Assembly: GCF_024868665.1 (NCBI RefSeq)
Contig: NC_079900.1
Span: 17,140,086-17,204,085, forward strand
Reading direction: 5' to 3'
From: Triplophysa rosa
Lineage: Eukaryota > Chordata > Actinopteri > Cypriniformes > Nemacheilidae
DNA length: 64,000 nt
Shown here piece by piece: positions 12,318 through 25,879 of the stretch. Each line of letters begins with the position of its first letter. Within the stretch, counting starts at the first letter, position 1. Under the pieces are notes generated by a model. That model saw nothing but the letters and a program-made list of their open reading frames with translations, ran no database searches and was not told the DNA's origin. Made by a program: the position numbers and the translations under genes.

Positions 12318-15300
12318 CATGATACCACACAGTACTGGTGTTGCTTACTAGTTTTACACAATCATTGTCAATAAATACAAGCCATAAATCAAGTGTATGT
12401 AGTGAATCTTAAACTCTGATGGTTCCATAGGGTCAGTCCCTTCATACTATCGTGAAGTACACCAGGCAATCTGCAGCAGAACGGATGAACGGGTGCAGAT
12501 CAGTGTATTCCAGAGACTTCTGAGCAGAACCGCCCTCTCCATCACTGTTCAGAACCAGGTGAGCTTCAACAGTCCAAGACTTGTGCGGCGGCACCAGACT
12601 AATGACTGTTCCATGACTGTGCAGACATTGCAATTATTTCAATTACATAAATAATCTGAATCAATTTCACATTGTTGTTGATTTCATGACTTTTACTGCA
12701 CGGAATGAATTTACATTCATATTCTAGATAACTGAACATGTGAACGGTGCTGATGGATTCCTTAATAAAGTGTCACTGTACAAAGGCTTGGCTCTGATTG
12801 CTTTGGCTCAGCAAGGAAAGCCACCGAGTCCCAAACTGTTGGAGAATTTCATACAAGGTATGCTAAGGCAGACACATTCCTCAGCTGACCATAGTAAATG
12901 TGTAGCTTAAAAAGGTGTCATTTTAAAGTCATTAACCCCGGTTACTAGTCATAAAACATGTTATCTATATATGTTTTATGTGATCCCAAACTGCTTTACA
13001 TGCAGGGCACATTTAAGTGTCACCATCTGTTTGCAGGGATTCGCATGAATAAAGCTTTGGGAGTACTTTCTCCCTGTTTAGTATGCAAAATTCAACACTT
13101 TTAAATCATCTGTTTTATTCACTGTGTCTAGAGACAATAGACAGCTGTACAATAATGTAGGGGAAGTACATTAAAAGACCCGTAGACCAGTTGTGTTGAA
13201 ATAAGACTCAAAATAGTTTGTAGTTTTGCCAGCAGAAGTCAGCTTTAGCACTCTCAAGGAGTTCCACAGTCCGACCTGCCTTACATCCAAAATGCAATAG
13301 TATTTAAGCTAACAGAGTCAACTAACTACATCATTTCTTAGGTAAATCAAGCTCACATGATTGGTTATCAATAGATAAACAAGAACACAAAGCTCTCAAA
13401 CACTTCTGGAGTCATGACTCATGAGACAGGACATATAGTCCTATACATTATCAAAGTTGACAGGCATGTACTATAATACCAATTAAAACATGACGTTACG
13501 TCTGTCTCGTGTTTTTCCACTCTTTCTCACTTTCCTGAAACAATACAATCACAAAAACACAAACTCCTCAAGGTAGAGTGTGTGCTAACAGAAGATGTTT
13601 TCATGATGATAAGAAGTCCCTTTTCACAGTCACACTGACCTAGCAGGAAGAGAGAGCCTAAGCATTCATTAGAGACTTAAACCATGAATTATTCTCTACT
13701 TTCTGTATCAGAAAGGTTGGTGTTAATCATGCTTAAATCATCCATTTAAAATAAGATCATGCTGAATAATAATTGATTAAGAAATGTCAAAACCACATAA
13801 AAGTATTTATATTTGAAGTAAGGTGAAGCCACGGCACCGGTCCCTTCAATAATTTCTGACTAAACGCTGAATTTATATTTCTCAAGTTAGATGCAACAGA
13901 CAGCCTTGGGAGAATGTTATACTATATTTGTTTTGTTCATATCAGCGCACTGAAGTATTAAATCTTATTTAAAGGGACAGTTCACCTAAAAATGAAACTT
14001 TTGTCATCATTTACTCACCCTCAAGTTCTTTCAAATCTGTATGAATTTAATTGTTCTGATGAACACAAAGAAGGATATATGGAAGAATGCTTTTAACCAA
14101 ACAGTTCTGGGGCACTATTGACTACTATAGTAGGAAAAGAAAACGACTAGTCAATAGTGCCCCAGAACAGTTTGATTTTCCACATTCTTCAAAATATCTT
14201 CTTTGTGTTCAACAAAACAAAAAAAATTATACAGGTTTAAAACAACTTGGAGGTGAGTAAATGATGACAGAAATGTCGTTTTTGAGTAAACTATCCCCTT
14301 AATACTTTTTATTCTCGACTTCGTATTCTTCTCGTATTATTTTAGGTGTTGCCAGAATGATGGTTGACTTTGCACTTTAATAGTAACATTTCCTGTTTTC
14401 TCCTCTAAGCATGAATACATTTCCTGTCCATCTCATGCCAACTGCCACCTCAGTGGACATATGTTTGTGTTCCACCAAACAAAACAATAGTTTCTGGTTA
14501 GACTCTGCTGAGATAGCTCTTTATATTTTGCATAGTCATCTTATTTTTCCCAAATTTTCATTTCTGAATATAACACAAACCAAAAGGTTTTTTAGACATT
14601 GTTCTTTACTTGTTCCTGCATCACATTGATTGATGACCCATGTGGAGGGAGCAAAAACATATCACGTTTTTTTTTTCATTTCAGTATACATCATATTTTA
14701 AGAACACGTATAAAATATGTACATTAAAGAACTTCCAAGTGTGATGCCATAACCTTCTTCTTTATAATGTGTTGAATTTAGTAGTCATGCCTCTCTGTTG
14801 TGTGTGTAACGTTTCTTTTTAGAGCTCCCGAAGCCTCAGCTGGGAGAACCAAAGGAGCTGCAGAGTCTGAGGATGCAGCTGGTTCAGGAGAATCCTTTAA
14901 TCTTGTCTTTGACTCTGGCAGAGCTGCTGATGAAGGACACCATCAAAGTTGAGCTCATTCCTGAGAAGAAGGGATTGTTTCTTAAACATGTGGAGTATCA
15001 GGTGACCAGTGAGGTGAGTGAGTTTAGAGAATTCAAGCTGGAGTGTTTATTTTTTGCACCACTAGTGTGAACAAATTCTCAAAAAGATTTTTCCAGCAGT
15101 TTACCCAAACACGCCCCCGTCCCATGTCCTTAAAACATTACCTGCTTATGTAACATCTAGTAAATCATTGCAACCAAACGAGGACTTCCACCAGCTTTAC
15201 CAGCTAAAAAACAACAACAGTTAGGTCAAAACATGCATTTTTAGTGTAGACACTAACAAAAGAAAGATAAAAGATGTACCAGTTTTAAACAGGGTTAAGA

Positions 15301-18300
15301 AAGCATTTACTCTATAGATGTGTAAGTCATGTTTTAGCATGCTGAGTCATTGCACTGGTTTTAGTTGCATTCTTGATATTTACATCTTATATGCAGTGTT
15401 GGGTGTAACTAGTTGCTAAGTAATTAGTTGCTGTAATAAAATTACTTTTCCATTGAACAAGTAAAGTAAGGGATTACTCTAATTTTTTATGTAATTTAAT
15501 TACAGTTACTTCTGATGTAATTAAACTAAATACTTTGTGTAATATATGTGTGTGCAATAGTGGAACTGATATCAAAATTCAAAGTCTAACTTAAAAATTC
15601 GTGCTTTAATGTATAATTCTCACATTTGTAATACTTTGGTCTGTATGTTGTTTTATATTATTTATTTGAATGAACTAAAAGAGCCGTTTCATGTCTATCC
15701 TTGAATCAATTCTAACCAAGGTTTACATTTAGTCATTAGGCAGGTTGATGTAGGATATAGAAAGTAATTAGTAATAAGTAACTAAATACTTTTTGGAGAG
15801 AGTAATTTGTACAGTAATCTAATAACACTATTGAATATGTAATTAGTAACTAGTAATTAATTACTTTTTCAGAGTAACTTACCCAACACTGCTTATATGT
15901 ACTTTGCAGCGTTTTAAAGTATCGGTCTACAGACGCTACAGTGATTTTGACGTCTTCCATGAGCTCCTGCTGCAGAGATATGCTTACAGAATCGTGCCTG
16001 CACTACCTCCCAAAAGAGTGTTGAAAGGAGGTATGGCCTTATTTTATGCGCTGTAAAATCTCAGACTGTTTATGCTGGTAATGAAGCCTGTAGATTATAG
16101 TGTTAGTCAAGTTCAACAATAGTGGGACGTTCCATAATTTTTGGAAAAACACCAGAAACACAATCACAGCTCTGCCAAGGAGTACTATATTTCTCTTTTT
16201 TGTAAACCTAAGCAAGTTCAAGTTGTACTTTCATAGTAACTCAGTGGCAGTACCAAAAAGTCCCTCGTTGTGTTTTAATAATACAACAACAATGTTTTGT
16301 TATTTCTGGAATTTTTTCTCTGTTCTATGGTCCTGCTGCAGTGCTGACCTCTGTGTCAGAACGGGAGTTCATTGAGGGCCGAAGACGGGCGCTGGCCAGG
16401 TTTCTGAATCTTGTGGCACGGCACCCTTTCTTCTCTGAGGATGAGCTTGTCAGGACGTTCTTAACTTTCAGTGGCTCGGTGTGAATCTTCATTTACTCAT
16501 TTTCCTAACCCTTATGCGTTTCAACAAGATTAAAGGGATAGTTCACCAAAAAATAAAAAGGTAGTCATTAGGGATGTAACAATATTATCGATATCGTGTT
16601 ATCGCAATAGCAAAATTATCTCAATATTATCGTGGTCACACGACGGTATGAAATGATAGGTCTTCCGGGCCTAACATAGAGAACGTTAGAAAAAATCTTT
16701 TTTAGATTTTTAGGTCATTTGACCCATCTTCATACCTCTAAGCAACTGTTATGATTAGAGGATAAAGAAAAGAGGATGCTTATGACACGTTTCCAAGTCA
16801 TTATTTGTCATTTTAAATATTGCAACAAACACCGTACCGCGGACGTTATACCGAGGTATTATCGTACAGTGAGATTTTGATATCGTTACATCCCTAGTAG
16901 TCATCATTTAATCCTTTACTAACCCTCTTGTCATTTCAAACCTGTATGACTTTCTTACTTCTGCACAACACAAAAGAAGATATTTTGAAGAATGTTGGGA
17001 ACCGAAAAACAGTGATACCCATTCACTTGCATTGGTTTTGCGTCTATACAGAAGTCATTCTTTTAAATCTTCTTTTGTGTTCTGCGGAAGAAAGAAAGCT
17101 TCTGAAATGTCAAGAGGGTGAGTAAATGATGACAGAATTTACATTTTTGGGTGAACTATCCATTTAAATATAAGAGAAGAGAATGCTTTAGAGTTGTGTA
17201 GTGTTTGCTGTGTCCCCAATACAGACATCCTTCAGTTTCATCAAGATTTTATATATTTTCCATATTTATGCTCCACAGGATGTACAAACTAAGCTTCGAG
17301 ATGCATGCAAAAAGTTGGGTGATGAGTTTATGACATGCAGTTATGCAACGCAGGCCAAGGTTTGAATCACATATACTTTTATTTACTTCAAGTTTCATGT
17401 CAACCAGTTATAATTCAATAGTAACACAAAAGCAGTGCTGTTGCACGAGGCCTGCTATACATCACCACTCCTTTTTTCAGCCAGTCAAATTTGAGAATTA
17501 TACATATTGTTATGTATAATGTCGCATTACCACATTGTGTTTACTTGTCTGTATGGTGACTTCTGCAGGATTACCTCCCAGCTGATATCCAGGGTCAGTT
17601 TTCACTCAGCCGGGAGCTGATCAGAAATATCCATAACAGTTTTCAGAAGTTACGGGACAGGGCAGAGAAAATGGCCGAGCGCTCTAAGGAGAACGCCACA
17701 GATCTGCAGATGTTTGGGAAGGAACTGAGGTACCAGCCTAACCTGAGTGTTGTGTCTGCTACTCTGCTTACAGTGTCTCTGTTGTTTTGAGCATGTTTAT
17801 TGAATATAAACTCTAAGAAGTGTCCAAATAGCCTCTTATAGCTTCTGGCATCTTAATGTCTCATAGTAAATAAATGTACTATTTTACATCAACGTTGTTA
17901 CAACAGTCAAAACAAACCAAAACATATTTTGCATTGGCTGGAAGAATCTAATTGATCTTTGAGTTGCCATAGCTTTGGTCTTTCAGCTTTCGTTTCTTAT
18001 TTCTCCAGCTGCCTGGGATCAGATGAGACATCTGTGCCTGTTCTGGCATCCGGCAAGAGTCCCTGGGTCGCTCTCAAACAAGCTGTCAAAGGCCTCTCTG
18101 TAGAGTTCTCACTTCTGTCTGAAAAAGCTGCGGAACAGGTACAGTAACAGCCGCCCACATGCACCGCATGAACTACAGTACTTGCACGCAGCTTTGCAGG
18201 AGCTGAATTTATTTATTTAAAACAGGGCAGAAGAGAGGAAGACGATGTGGTGGAAAAACTAAATCTGTTCCTGGACCTGCTGCAGTCGTACAAGGTGAGT

Positions 18301-19951
18301 GTACTTTAAAGTCCCCCGAGGTGAAAATCTAATTTTTGATGTTGTTTATACTGTATGTCTATGTAGTGTTTTTATTATGCTTAAAGACAAACCATGTGCA
18401 CACACATTGAACACACACACTGATAAAATGTATTGCTCAATGCACTGAAAGCTGCTTTGGACAAACTCATCTGTCAAATGCATATCTGTAAAAGTCTTAA
18501 AAGTGGTCCAAAATTCTTTTGACGCCAGTCAATATGTTTGTGTAATGGAGCTGCTATAGCAGATTCATTTTTGATGTGTGGTACAGGACTTGTGTGAACG
18601 GCACGAGAAGGGGGTCTTGCACGAGCACCAGCGAGCGCTTCAGAAGTACGGCGTGATGAAGAGGCAAATGATGAGCGCCACAGTGCAGCCTAAAGAGCAG
18701 GTTTCTGTAGAACAGCTGGAGTCCCGCATCGTTCAGGTCAGTCCTCAAACACACACACACACACTACAAAGAGCTACCAGGTAGTGTTACCAAAGAGGAA
18801 CCATTAGCCTGAGGAGCAGTGATTCATCCTTTTAATTTCGTGTCGGAAATTGTGCTTAAGGGCTTGAAACCAAAGCGCTTGAGCACGTTTGTATCCCTAA
18901 TATCCCTCTGGAGATGCCAGAAGCCTCTGAAATAAGATCTCTAGCTGTGACGGGATAAAAAGTAAAAACATTTACGTGACCAGAAAGCAGCAGCGACTGT
19001 GACATATGTCATGCTTGGTAGCCCCGCCCACAGTGAAGTTATATTGATCCAAACCCAGCTTCGTCTAACTCCAAATTAAACATCAAATGTTCTGATTGGC
19101 TGGAAATTTGTGGCGCATCACACAGCATTTTTGCTTTAAAGTATTACAATAAATTATACTGACAAATTCGTATCTCGGCTGGCTAGGACACACTGTATGT
19201 CAGGCTATAACAACCGGTTGTATAAACAAAGCACTTATTGGACACATTTAATGGACAGTCAGCAATTACATCACCGCAACTGAGAACTTTGCAGCTCATA
19301 TGATGTCTGATCATAAAAAAAAATTGTTTACTGACAAAGCTCATTTTTGTTTTCATAGCCAAGTATCGGCAAACATTGCATGTTTTATACTTCGTCATTT
19401 CTTCTGTCTATATGGTAAACGTCTGATGCAATGCACATTTTAAGATTCATTAGCATTTAACCTTCACATAGCGTGTTATCATCCTCTCTGTTTCATCATG
19501 AGCGAAAGCAGTTTTACAAGCTCTTCCCATGTAGCAGTTATAGCTTACAACAGGGATGATGATAGCGAAAAGAAATTCACTTTCATCTCTGACTCACCGC
19601 AGCAAGAGAATGCCATTCAAGCCATGGAGCTGCGCAACTACTTCTCCCTGTTCTGCCTGCACCAGGAGAGCCATCTTATATTCACATATCTGCCCATCAC
19701 GTCTCACATCCTGGGGGCATTTGTCAACTCCCAGGTGCAAGGACACAAAGAGGTGAGCTTATCTTTTCCTTTTATCTTTATTCAGTTAGGGTTTGACTAG
19801 TAAGAGTCATTTAAGTGTGCAAAATGTCTCTTTTAATAACTTTTGCTTTTTGACCTAGATGGGTGAGGTGTGGCAAGATCTTCATTCCAAGCTAAAGTGT
19901 CTTTTTGGCGACAGTAACGGAGTTCAGACTCCACCTCTTAACCCAAAATAG
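11539..19951 (+). CDS. snx8: Sorting nexin 8 (complete, 13 coding exons)
   Basis: Coding exons: 11539-11560, 12431-12558, 12728-12857, 14823-15013, 15910-16030, 16342-16478, 17279-17359, 17569-17729, 18009-18138, 18226-18294, 18587-18736, 19603-19752 and 19859-19951. They join in frame to 520 codons plus TAG. An in-frame TGA six bases upstream fixes the start. Residues about 133-243 form the PX domain (VELIPEKKGLFLKHVEYQV, the RRYSDF phosphoinositide motif at 165-170, PALPPKRVL at 187-195). Residues about 270-515 form the BAR-type coiled coil (LNLFLDLLQSYKDLCERHEK, ENAIQAMELRNYFSLFCLHQ). Residues 1-93 (SVPSYYREVHQAICSRTDER, VSLYKGLALIALAQQGKP) are a helical N-terminal region absent from the start of human SNX8 as I recall it. 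SNX8 binds PI3P-type lipids on early endosomes and acts in endosome-to-Golgi transport. All introns are GT-AG except the first, which is GC-AG. Confidence 0.95.
12281..12313. repeat. (TA)n microsatellite in snx8 intron 1
   Basis: About 16 uninterrupted TA units lie in the first snx8 intron, roughly 120 bp before coding exon 2. Confidence 0.95.
13971..14302. mobile_element. Palindromic cyprinid MITE in snx8 intron 3
   Basis: AAAGGGACAGTTCACCTAAA at the left and TTTTTGAGTAAACTATCCCCTTAA at the right are inverted ends. The core has exact inverted arms, CAGTTCTGGGGCACTATTGA and its reverse complement, separated by about 25 bases. Confidence 0.85.
15394..15891. mobile_element. hAT MITE with perfect 8-bp TSD in snx8 intron 4
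   Basis: The ends CAGTGTTGGGTGTAACTAGT and AGTAACTTACCCAACACTG are inverted. The 8-bp direct repeat CTTATATG flanks the element exactly (15386-15393 and 15892-15899). It is 498 bp long, non-coding, and carries repeated TAATTAGTAACTAG subterminal motifs. It ends 18 bp before coding exon 5, so its right target duplication abuts the intron's 3' splice region. Confidence 0.9.
16532..17165. mobile_element. Palindromic cyprinid MITE, interrupted, in snx8 intron 6
   Basis: TAAAGGGATAGTTCACC opens and TTTGGGTGAACTATCCATTTA closes a copy of the 3178-3619 family. Its left arm is cut near 16560 by the hAT MITE at 16569-16896 and resumes with ATCATTTAATCCTTTACTAA. Confidence 0.85.
16569..16896. mobile_element. 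hAT MITE nested in a palindromic MITE, perfect TSD
   Basis: The ends TAGGGATGTAACAATATTAT and TATCGTTACATCCCTA are inverted. GTAGTCAT occurs exactly on both sides (16561-16568 and 16897-16904). At 328 bp with no coding capacity it is a MITE, and it is younger than the palindromic element it split. Confidence 0.9.
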
Positions 19952-20319
19952 CCAGTCTTTGTGTTTTTGCAGTTGAATGTAGAAATGAAAAAGCTATTTC
20001 AGGCCTGTTTTCAGGAACAACTGACAGTGGATGTTGTTTTAAAGCACTAACATGCATTGCAAAGAGTAATGGGATTAAGGATTCCCTTAAATAGCTATGT
20101 GACAAAAGAGACCCTGATTTTCTACACTTATATGAGCAAGCTGACACTAAAATATGACTATTGCTGCTGAGGATAATTTTAGAAAATGCTAATATAGAAA
20201 AGATGGTTGAATTTGAACACTGTATTTCTAACAATGTTTTACATTTACTGTTTATGTATACAAATTTGTATTGTATAGATAGAAAGATGGAAAATGGTAG
20301 ATGCTATCTTAGGTCTAAA

Positions 20320-20855
20320 AATAAATGTGCAGAGACTATAATAGTAGCCATGACCAGAAGTGGGTGTTAAACATTGAACAGCAGTTGAACGTACAGCAAA
20401 AAGCTGAATTATGTAGATATTTTAGATATCTATTATTGTAGATCGTTGCAAAGCCATCATAGTTTTTGGCCTTTGCTTTGACACTGAGATGTTATTGCCA
20501 GACTAAGATTATCTGCTGTTTGTCTTTTTGTTCTAATCATCAGACTTGCACTTAATGTGACAGCAGTTTTGTTTTCACATTTAATTTTATAGTCATTTAT
20601 AAGTTAAAAAATGCTTTATAGTTTTGCGAAATGTGAAAGGTATTTTGAAATCAAACCTTGATGCTTGTTAGTTTATAATTTGATTCTGAGACATTAACCT
20701 GGTTTTCAGACTATGGAATTCCCAGACTGCTGTTAAGATACTATGAAATGTTTCCTTGAAACATTAACAGAATGCTTTTTTATTTTTAATACACAACGCT
20801 GTTGAAATTGTATTTCATGCAAAAGTTTGTCTTCATTGTTTAATTTTGTATTAAA
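20320..20855 (+). terminator. snx8: Candidate snx8 polyadenylation signals
   Basis: AATAAA at 20320-20325 is the first canonical signal after the snx8 stop codon; ATTAAA at 20850-20855 is a second candidate. The sequence between the stop (19951) and here is otherwise featureless 3' UTR or flank. Confidence 0.45.
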
Positions 20856-21488
20856 CACCTGAACAGAGCTTATTATAGTTGTTAATTTATGCTTTTATAT
20901 TAACCAGTTTTAAGTAAAGCAACAAAGATGACTTAGCAAAATTCCCCATTTAGAAACTGTTAACTGTTAACATACTATTGTTGAATTCTGTCCCATTCAT
21001 CAAATCTGCCATCTGCTGGCGCAAACGAGAATTGCATTTTCACCTCTATTCTATTCTGTTCCATTCTATTCTAGCAGTTGCGTTATACAGCAAACTAATA
21101 TATATTTGACAGGATATTACAGAAACATTTTAAATTAGTTCAATACACTGTAAATGCACAAAAATAATAAGTCTAAACACTAAATGGAATTCTTTCTAGT
21201 TTATTCAAAATTTTATTTAAAATTTGAAAGGTAGTTAAAGTTGAACAAAATTATATATGTTGTGTGAACTATTGTGGGTTAAACCGTTGTAGAAATGGGG
21301 AACAAACAAACTTGTAAAAAACAAAACAAGTAAATACATTACAATACAGATAACACAAATATATGTTTTTCTTCTTAACCAAAATGATGCATCACAATAA
21401 TGAAGGGGACCATTTAAATAAGCAAACCAGACTGTTGGATTATTTCCACTGATACAGTGGCAATAGTCATTAATAGTGTGACATCTGA

Positions 21489-22339
21489 TCAAAAGTTTTC
21501 CACTTCCTCCAGTTTATGCTCCACTATGACATCATGACCCTGGAATTTAAAATATCCCAGAAACTTTTGTTTCTGAAGCATTAACGGAAACCACAAGACA
21601 TCATCTGCCCACATCTGGCTGAAAGGTATTTGATCAATGTCAAACCACTGAGGTCTCATCTCTGAAAAAGAAAACAAACAGATTCAATGGTATGTTATTA
21701 GGTCAAGGTTTGTGTCACACAAACTGGATTAGAAAGTTATGGCGAGCTGTATTACCGTCTGATTCTGTTGGCACTCCTTTATAGCTGTCAGCTCTGAAAA
21801 TGTGAACATCCAGCAGTTCTGTTTCCCCAATAAACTCAAATTTGATATTTCCAATCTTGTGGAGGATGTCAACGGTGAGACCACTTTCCTCCAGCAGTTC
21901 TCTGACAAATAAAATGGGATTTTGTTTCAGATGGAAACCAATAAAAGGAGAGATTTTACATGACAAATTGCTGACACCGTTTTACACAGATGAGTAAATA
22001 ATACCAACATTCCCATCCATTACAAGGTTTACATTGTTCACACTTGATCTTGTGTATGGTCTGTGGAAATATACACTGGGGAATAACAACAACAGTTTAA
22101 TTTGCTTAACAATATATATCATTTAAAATTTGTTTGTGACAACTGAAAACAAGACATTTTGCTTTTCTAATTCATTGTAAAACTTACCGTCTCGCAGCCT
22201 GCTCTATGGTCTCTCCTGGCTGGACTTTACCCCCGAACCCGTTCCATTTTCCCACTCCAAACCCTCTTTTTTTCATACCAAGTAAAATCCGGCTGGGCTG
22301 CACCACCAGCACCAGGGTCAGCAGTTTAGAAGTAAACAT
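21489..22339 (-). CDS. nudt1: Oxidised purine nucleoside triphosphatase (MTH1)
   Basis: Coding exons on the minus strand are 22339-22188, 21901-21756 and 21661-21489; they join in frame to 156 codons plus TGA, the standard MTH1 length. The Nudix box GX5EX7REXXEEXG occupies residues 37-58 ([20 protein letters not shown]) and is split by the first intron. Substrate-pocket residues known from human MTH1 are in register: N33, W117, D119 and D120 ([11 protein letters not shown]). The enzyme hydrolyses 8-oxo-dGTP and 2-hydroxy-dATP to monophosphates and keeps damaged bases out of nuclear and mitochondrial DNA. It converges on snx8 and diverges from mrm2. A 5' non-coding exon near 22830-23000 is likely but not proven. 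AATAAA on the minus strand at 21217-21212 is a plausible polyA signal. Confidence 0.95.
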
Positions 22340-23294
22340 CACCCTATACAAGAGTAAAAAAAATTGATTTGTCTTGTTTGAGTCATCATTTATTACATTT
22401 TCTAGGCTGTAAAACGGAGTATAACGTTTACATTTATGCATTTGACACATGCTTTGAGTTACCCAAAGCAACTTACAGTGCATTAAAACCAATACATTTT
22501 CTACCAGTAAGTGTGTTCCCTGAAACCAATGACCTTACGCTGATGCTACAAGCTACAACAGCACAAAATATACATAGTATAAATAACGTATTTTTTGATC
22601 ACTAAAATATTTAAAAAATGTATGCTCTAAATAATAAATGGCATATGCAGAATAAACAATGTTCAATATCAGCACAATAGTTTTCATTATAAAGCAACAC
22701 AGTTTGTGGTATCGATATGCTTACTTGGACTTAAATGAAAACCGGTAAAGAAAAATATACAGTAATCAAACGTATACAATTAAATGTAGGCTGATATACT
22801 AGGTTTTATGTTTAATCAACAAGAAAGGCTTCTTCCCGCGTGTTGCTCGGCGTAAGACAGTCACATGGCGTTATGAATGACAACAATGAAGTTAATCATC
22901 ATAGTGATTGACATCCATATGCAGAATGTAGCAAACTACATCCAACATATGCCTTACAGATCAGCGGAACGTCACAAACTCCGCCCAGTCGACGCCGGTG
23001 TGCGCCAGTGAAATGATCTCGACAGAAATTGTAAGCGAAAGGACTAAAAACAGAAATACTCAAGAAAGCTCATTCATATTAATTAAGCCACAACAAACAG
23101 TAATGTAAATAATTGTATTGCTAATGAATTAATAAATAACTCGTTTTTAACGCAATAACTTATTTTCGAATGGGCTGCGTAAAGTACGTGCGGTTTTGAT
23201 GCCAAAAAGCACGCCGCAGACGCGGTGCCCATGTGTTTTCCTGTACTTGCCTAAACTCTACATTTTGTTGCTCCCACATAGCAAGTCTTTGTAA
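22340..23294. promoter_or_regulatory. Head-to-head region between nudt1 and mrm2
   Basis: Start codons of the two genes are 955 bp apart and point in opposite directions. The CpG-bearing part, about 22830-23020 (CCCGCGTGTTGCTCGGCG, CACATG, ACGTCACAAACTCCGCCC), is the probable shared promoter, with a GC-box and a CRE-like ACGTCA. About 22427-22490 is a fish dispersed repeat; the remaining 22500-22800 is AT-rich and plain. Confidence 0.5.
22427..22490. repeat. Dispersed fish repeat fragment
   Basis: TTTACATTTATGCATTTGAC followed by CCAAAGCAACTTACAGTGCA is a motif found very widely in fish genomes, usually as part of a SINE or LINE tail. A related piece, CCAAAGCGACTTACAAATGA, occurs at about 51241-51260. 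Confidence 0.5.
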
Positions 23295-24351
<1,057 letters not shown>

Positions 24352-24366
24352 AGCCTCTGTATAGAT

Positions 24367-24372
24367 AATAAA
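24367..24372 (+). terminator. mrm2: mrm2 polyadenylation signal
   Basis: AATAAA begins 16 bases after the mrm2 stop codon, implying a very short 3' UTR if used. Confidence 0.6.
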
Positions 24373-25342
24373 AAATATAGCTTGGCCAGAAATTGCTGGT
24401 TTTGTTCATTTGAAAAAGCTGCCTCGTCCATATGCAGAAGAAATAGATTTGCGTGTTTAAGACTATAAGATGTTTGGAGGCTCTGAAATCAGATATGCAT
24501 ATCAGGGTTTCCTCACATCTTTCATAGATTTTGATAAAGAAATGATTGCGTGCATTTAAATTACTTTATTGTAATTCTATATTTAGAGTGTATTTTGAAA
24601 TAACTCTTTCGTTGAAAAAGCACAGAGAAAACCGGCATAAAAGGCAAAACGTTAACTCATTTGTTTGATGGATTAGTTTCATTTTAGGCTGCTTATTGAA
24701 GTCAGTGTGTTGTATGGAAGATATTCATGTAACCAATGGATGGCGCTCTTGAGTCGTCAGTCTGAAAACAGCAGTGGGATTTGAAGTGAATCTCCCAGGC
24801 TGTGAAGAGACGGTGTGGACATTGTTATTAGGAAAAACAATTCCTAGCTGTTTAAAAGTTTAGGGTTTGGGAGTCCTGTATTGCACGTTTGTAACCTTAA
24901 AACGTTGCTCATTTGACAACACATTAATTTTGTGTTCTCGTAACTGGAAAGCTAAATTGTTTGCATGATGCAATGCAATACTAAAATCCGTTTTCCAGCC
25001 GTGTAAAAAGATGCAATCATTCTCTCATTAGAAGCAGAGGAGCTGCAGAGAGTATGGATAAGTGTCTTATGAGCATGTCTAACGAGAGGCCTTTGTCCCT
25101 ACAGCAACGCAGATATTAGCCTCACACATTATTAACCCAGACTTCGGTTTCTACAGTCCAGATATAAATGACATCCAGCGCATGTAGTCATTTTCAGAGT
25201 TTTTACATCAAGGAATCTTTAGAAGTATGTAGAAAAAACATTTAATTGAGATTAGAAGTCATGTATTATTAAAAGGTTTTAATAATTTATAGAGTTCATC
25301 CTTTTAATAAACATGGGGTCCAAAAGTCTGACATCATAAGTA

Positions 25343-25879
25343 CACTGTAAACCCGAATGTTCAAAGAAATTAAACAGTTTAAGTAGTGTAAACTTAATTT
25401 TATATTTAAAAAATTCCTAACTTAAATGTTTTGAGTTCCTGTAACTAATTCTTACTTTTGAGTTAGTTTAACTTAATTTCAACAAGTTAATTCAAGATGA
25501 TTTGTTGAGAATGAAATTCAGTTCCCAGCATGCTTTGCGTGAGACTGCATTAGGAAAGTAAATTTTGAAATGAAGTGTTATTTTATGAGTTTTTAGAAAG
25601 GAAAAAGCCTTGTTAATGATGAATGTTGTCTGTGAAGGCTGTTTGTTAATTGTTGATGCAGCTGAATTGTTTAGGTTGTCTTAAGACCTTTCATTTATTT
25701 AGCTGTAAATAAAAAAAGTTACTTTGCTAAATGTTCAAAATTAAAAGGAGTCAACAACAGTACAACAAACTCAAAACTGACTAGTTTTGCTTACTTAAAA
25801 TTGTTCAAAATTAAAAGGAGTCAACAACAGTACAACAAACTCAAAACTGAGTTTTCCCAACTTATTCGGGTTTACAGTG
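25343..25879. mobile_element. Mariner/Tc1-type MITE with TA target duplication
   Basis: The inverted ends CACTGTAAACCCGAAT and ATTCGGGTTTACAGTG are perfect by eye, and each is flanked by TA (25341-25342 and 25880-25881). A block of about 50 bp containing AAAAGGAGTCAACAACAGTA is repeated directly near 25733 and 25802. There is no coding capacity. Confidence 0.85.

Noticed and set aside
22369..22605. 78-codon open frame upstream of nudt1
   Set aside because: It overlaps a dispersed fish repeat (TTATGCATTTGACA ... AAAGCAACTTACAG) and is not conserved-looking.
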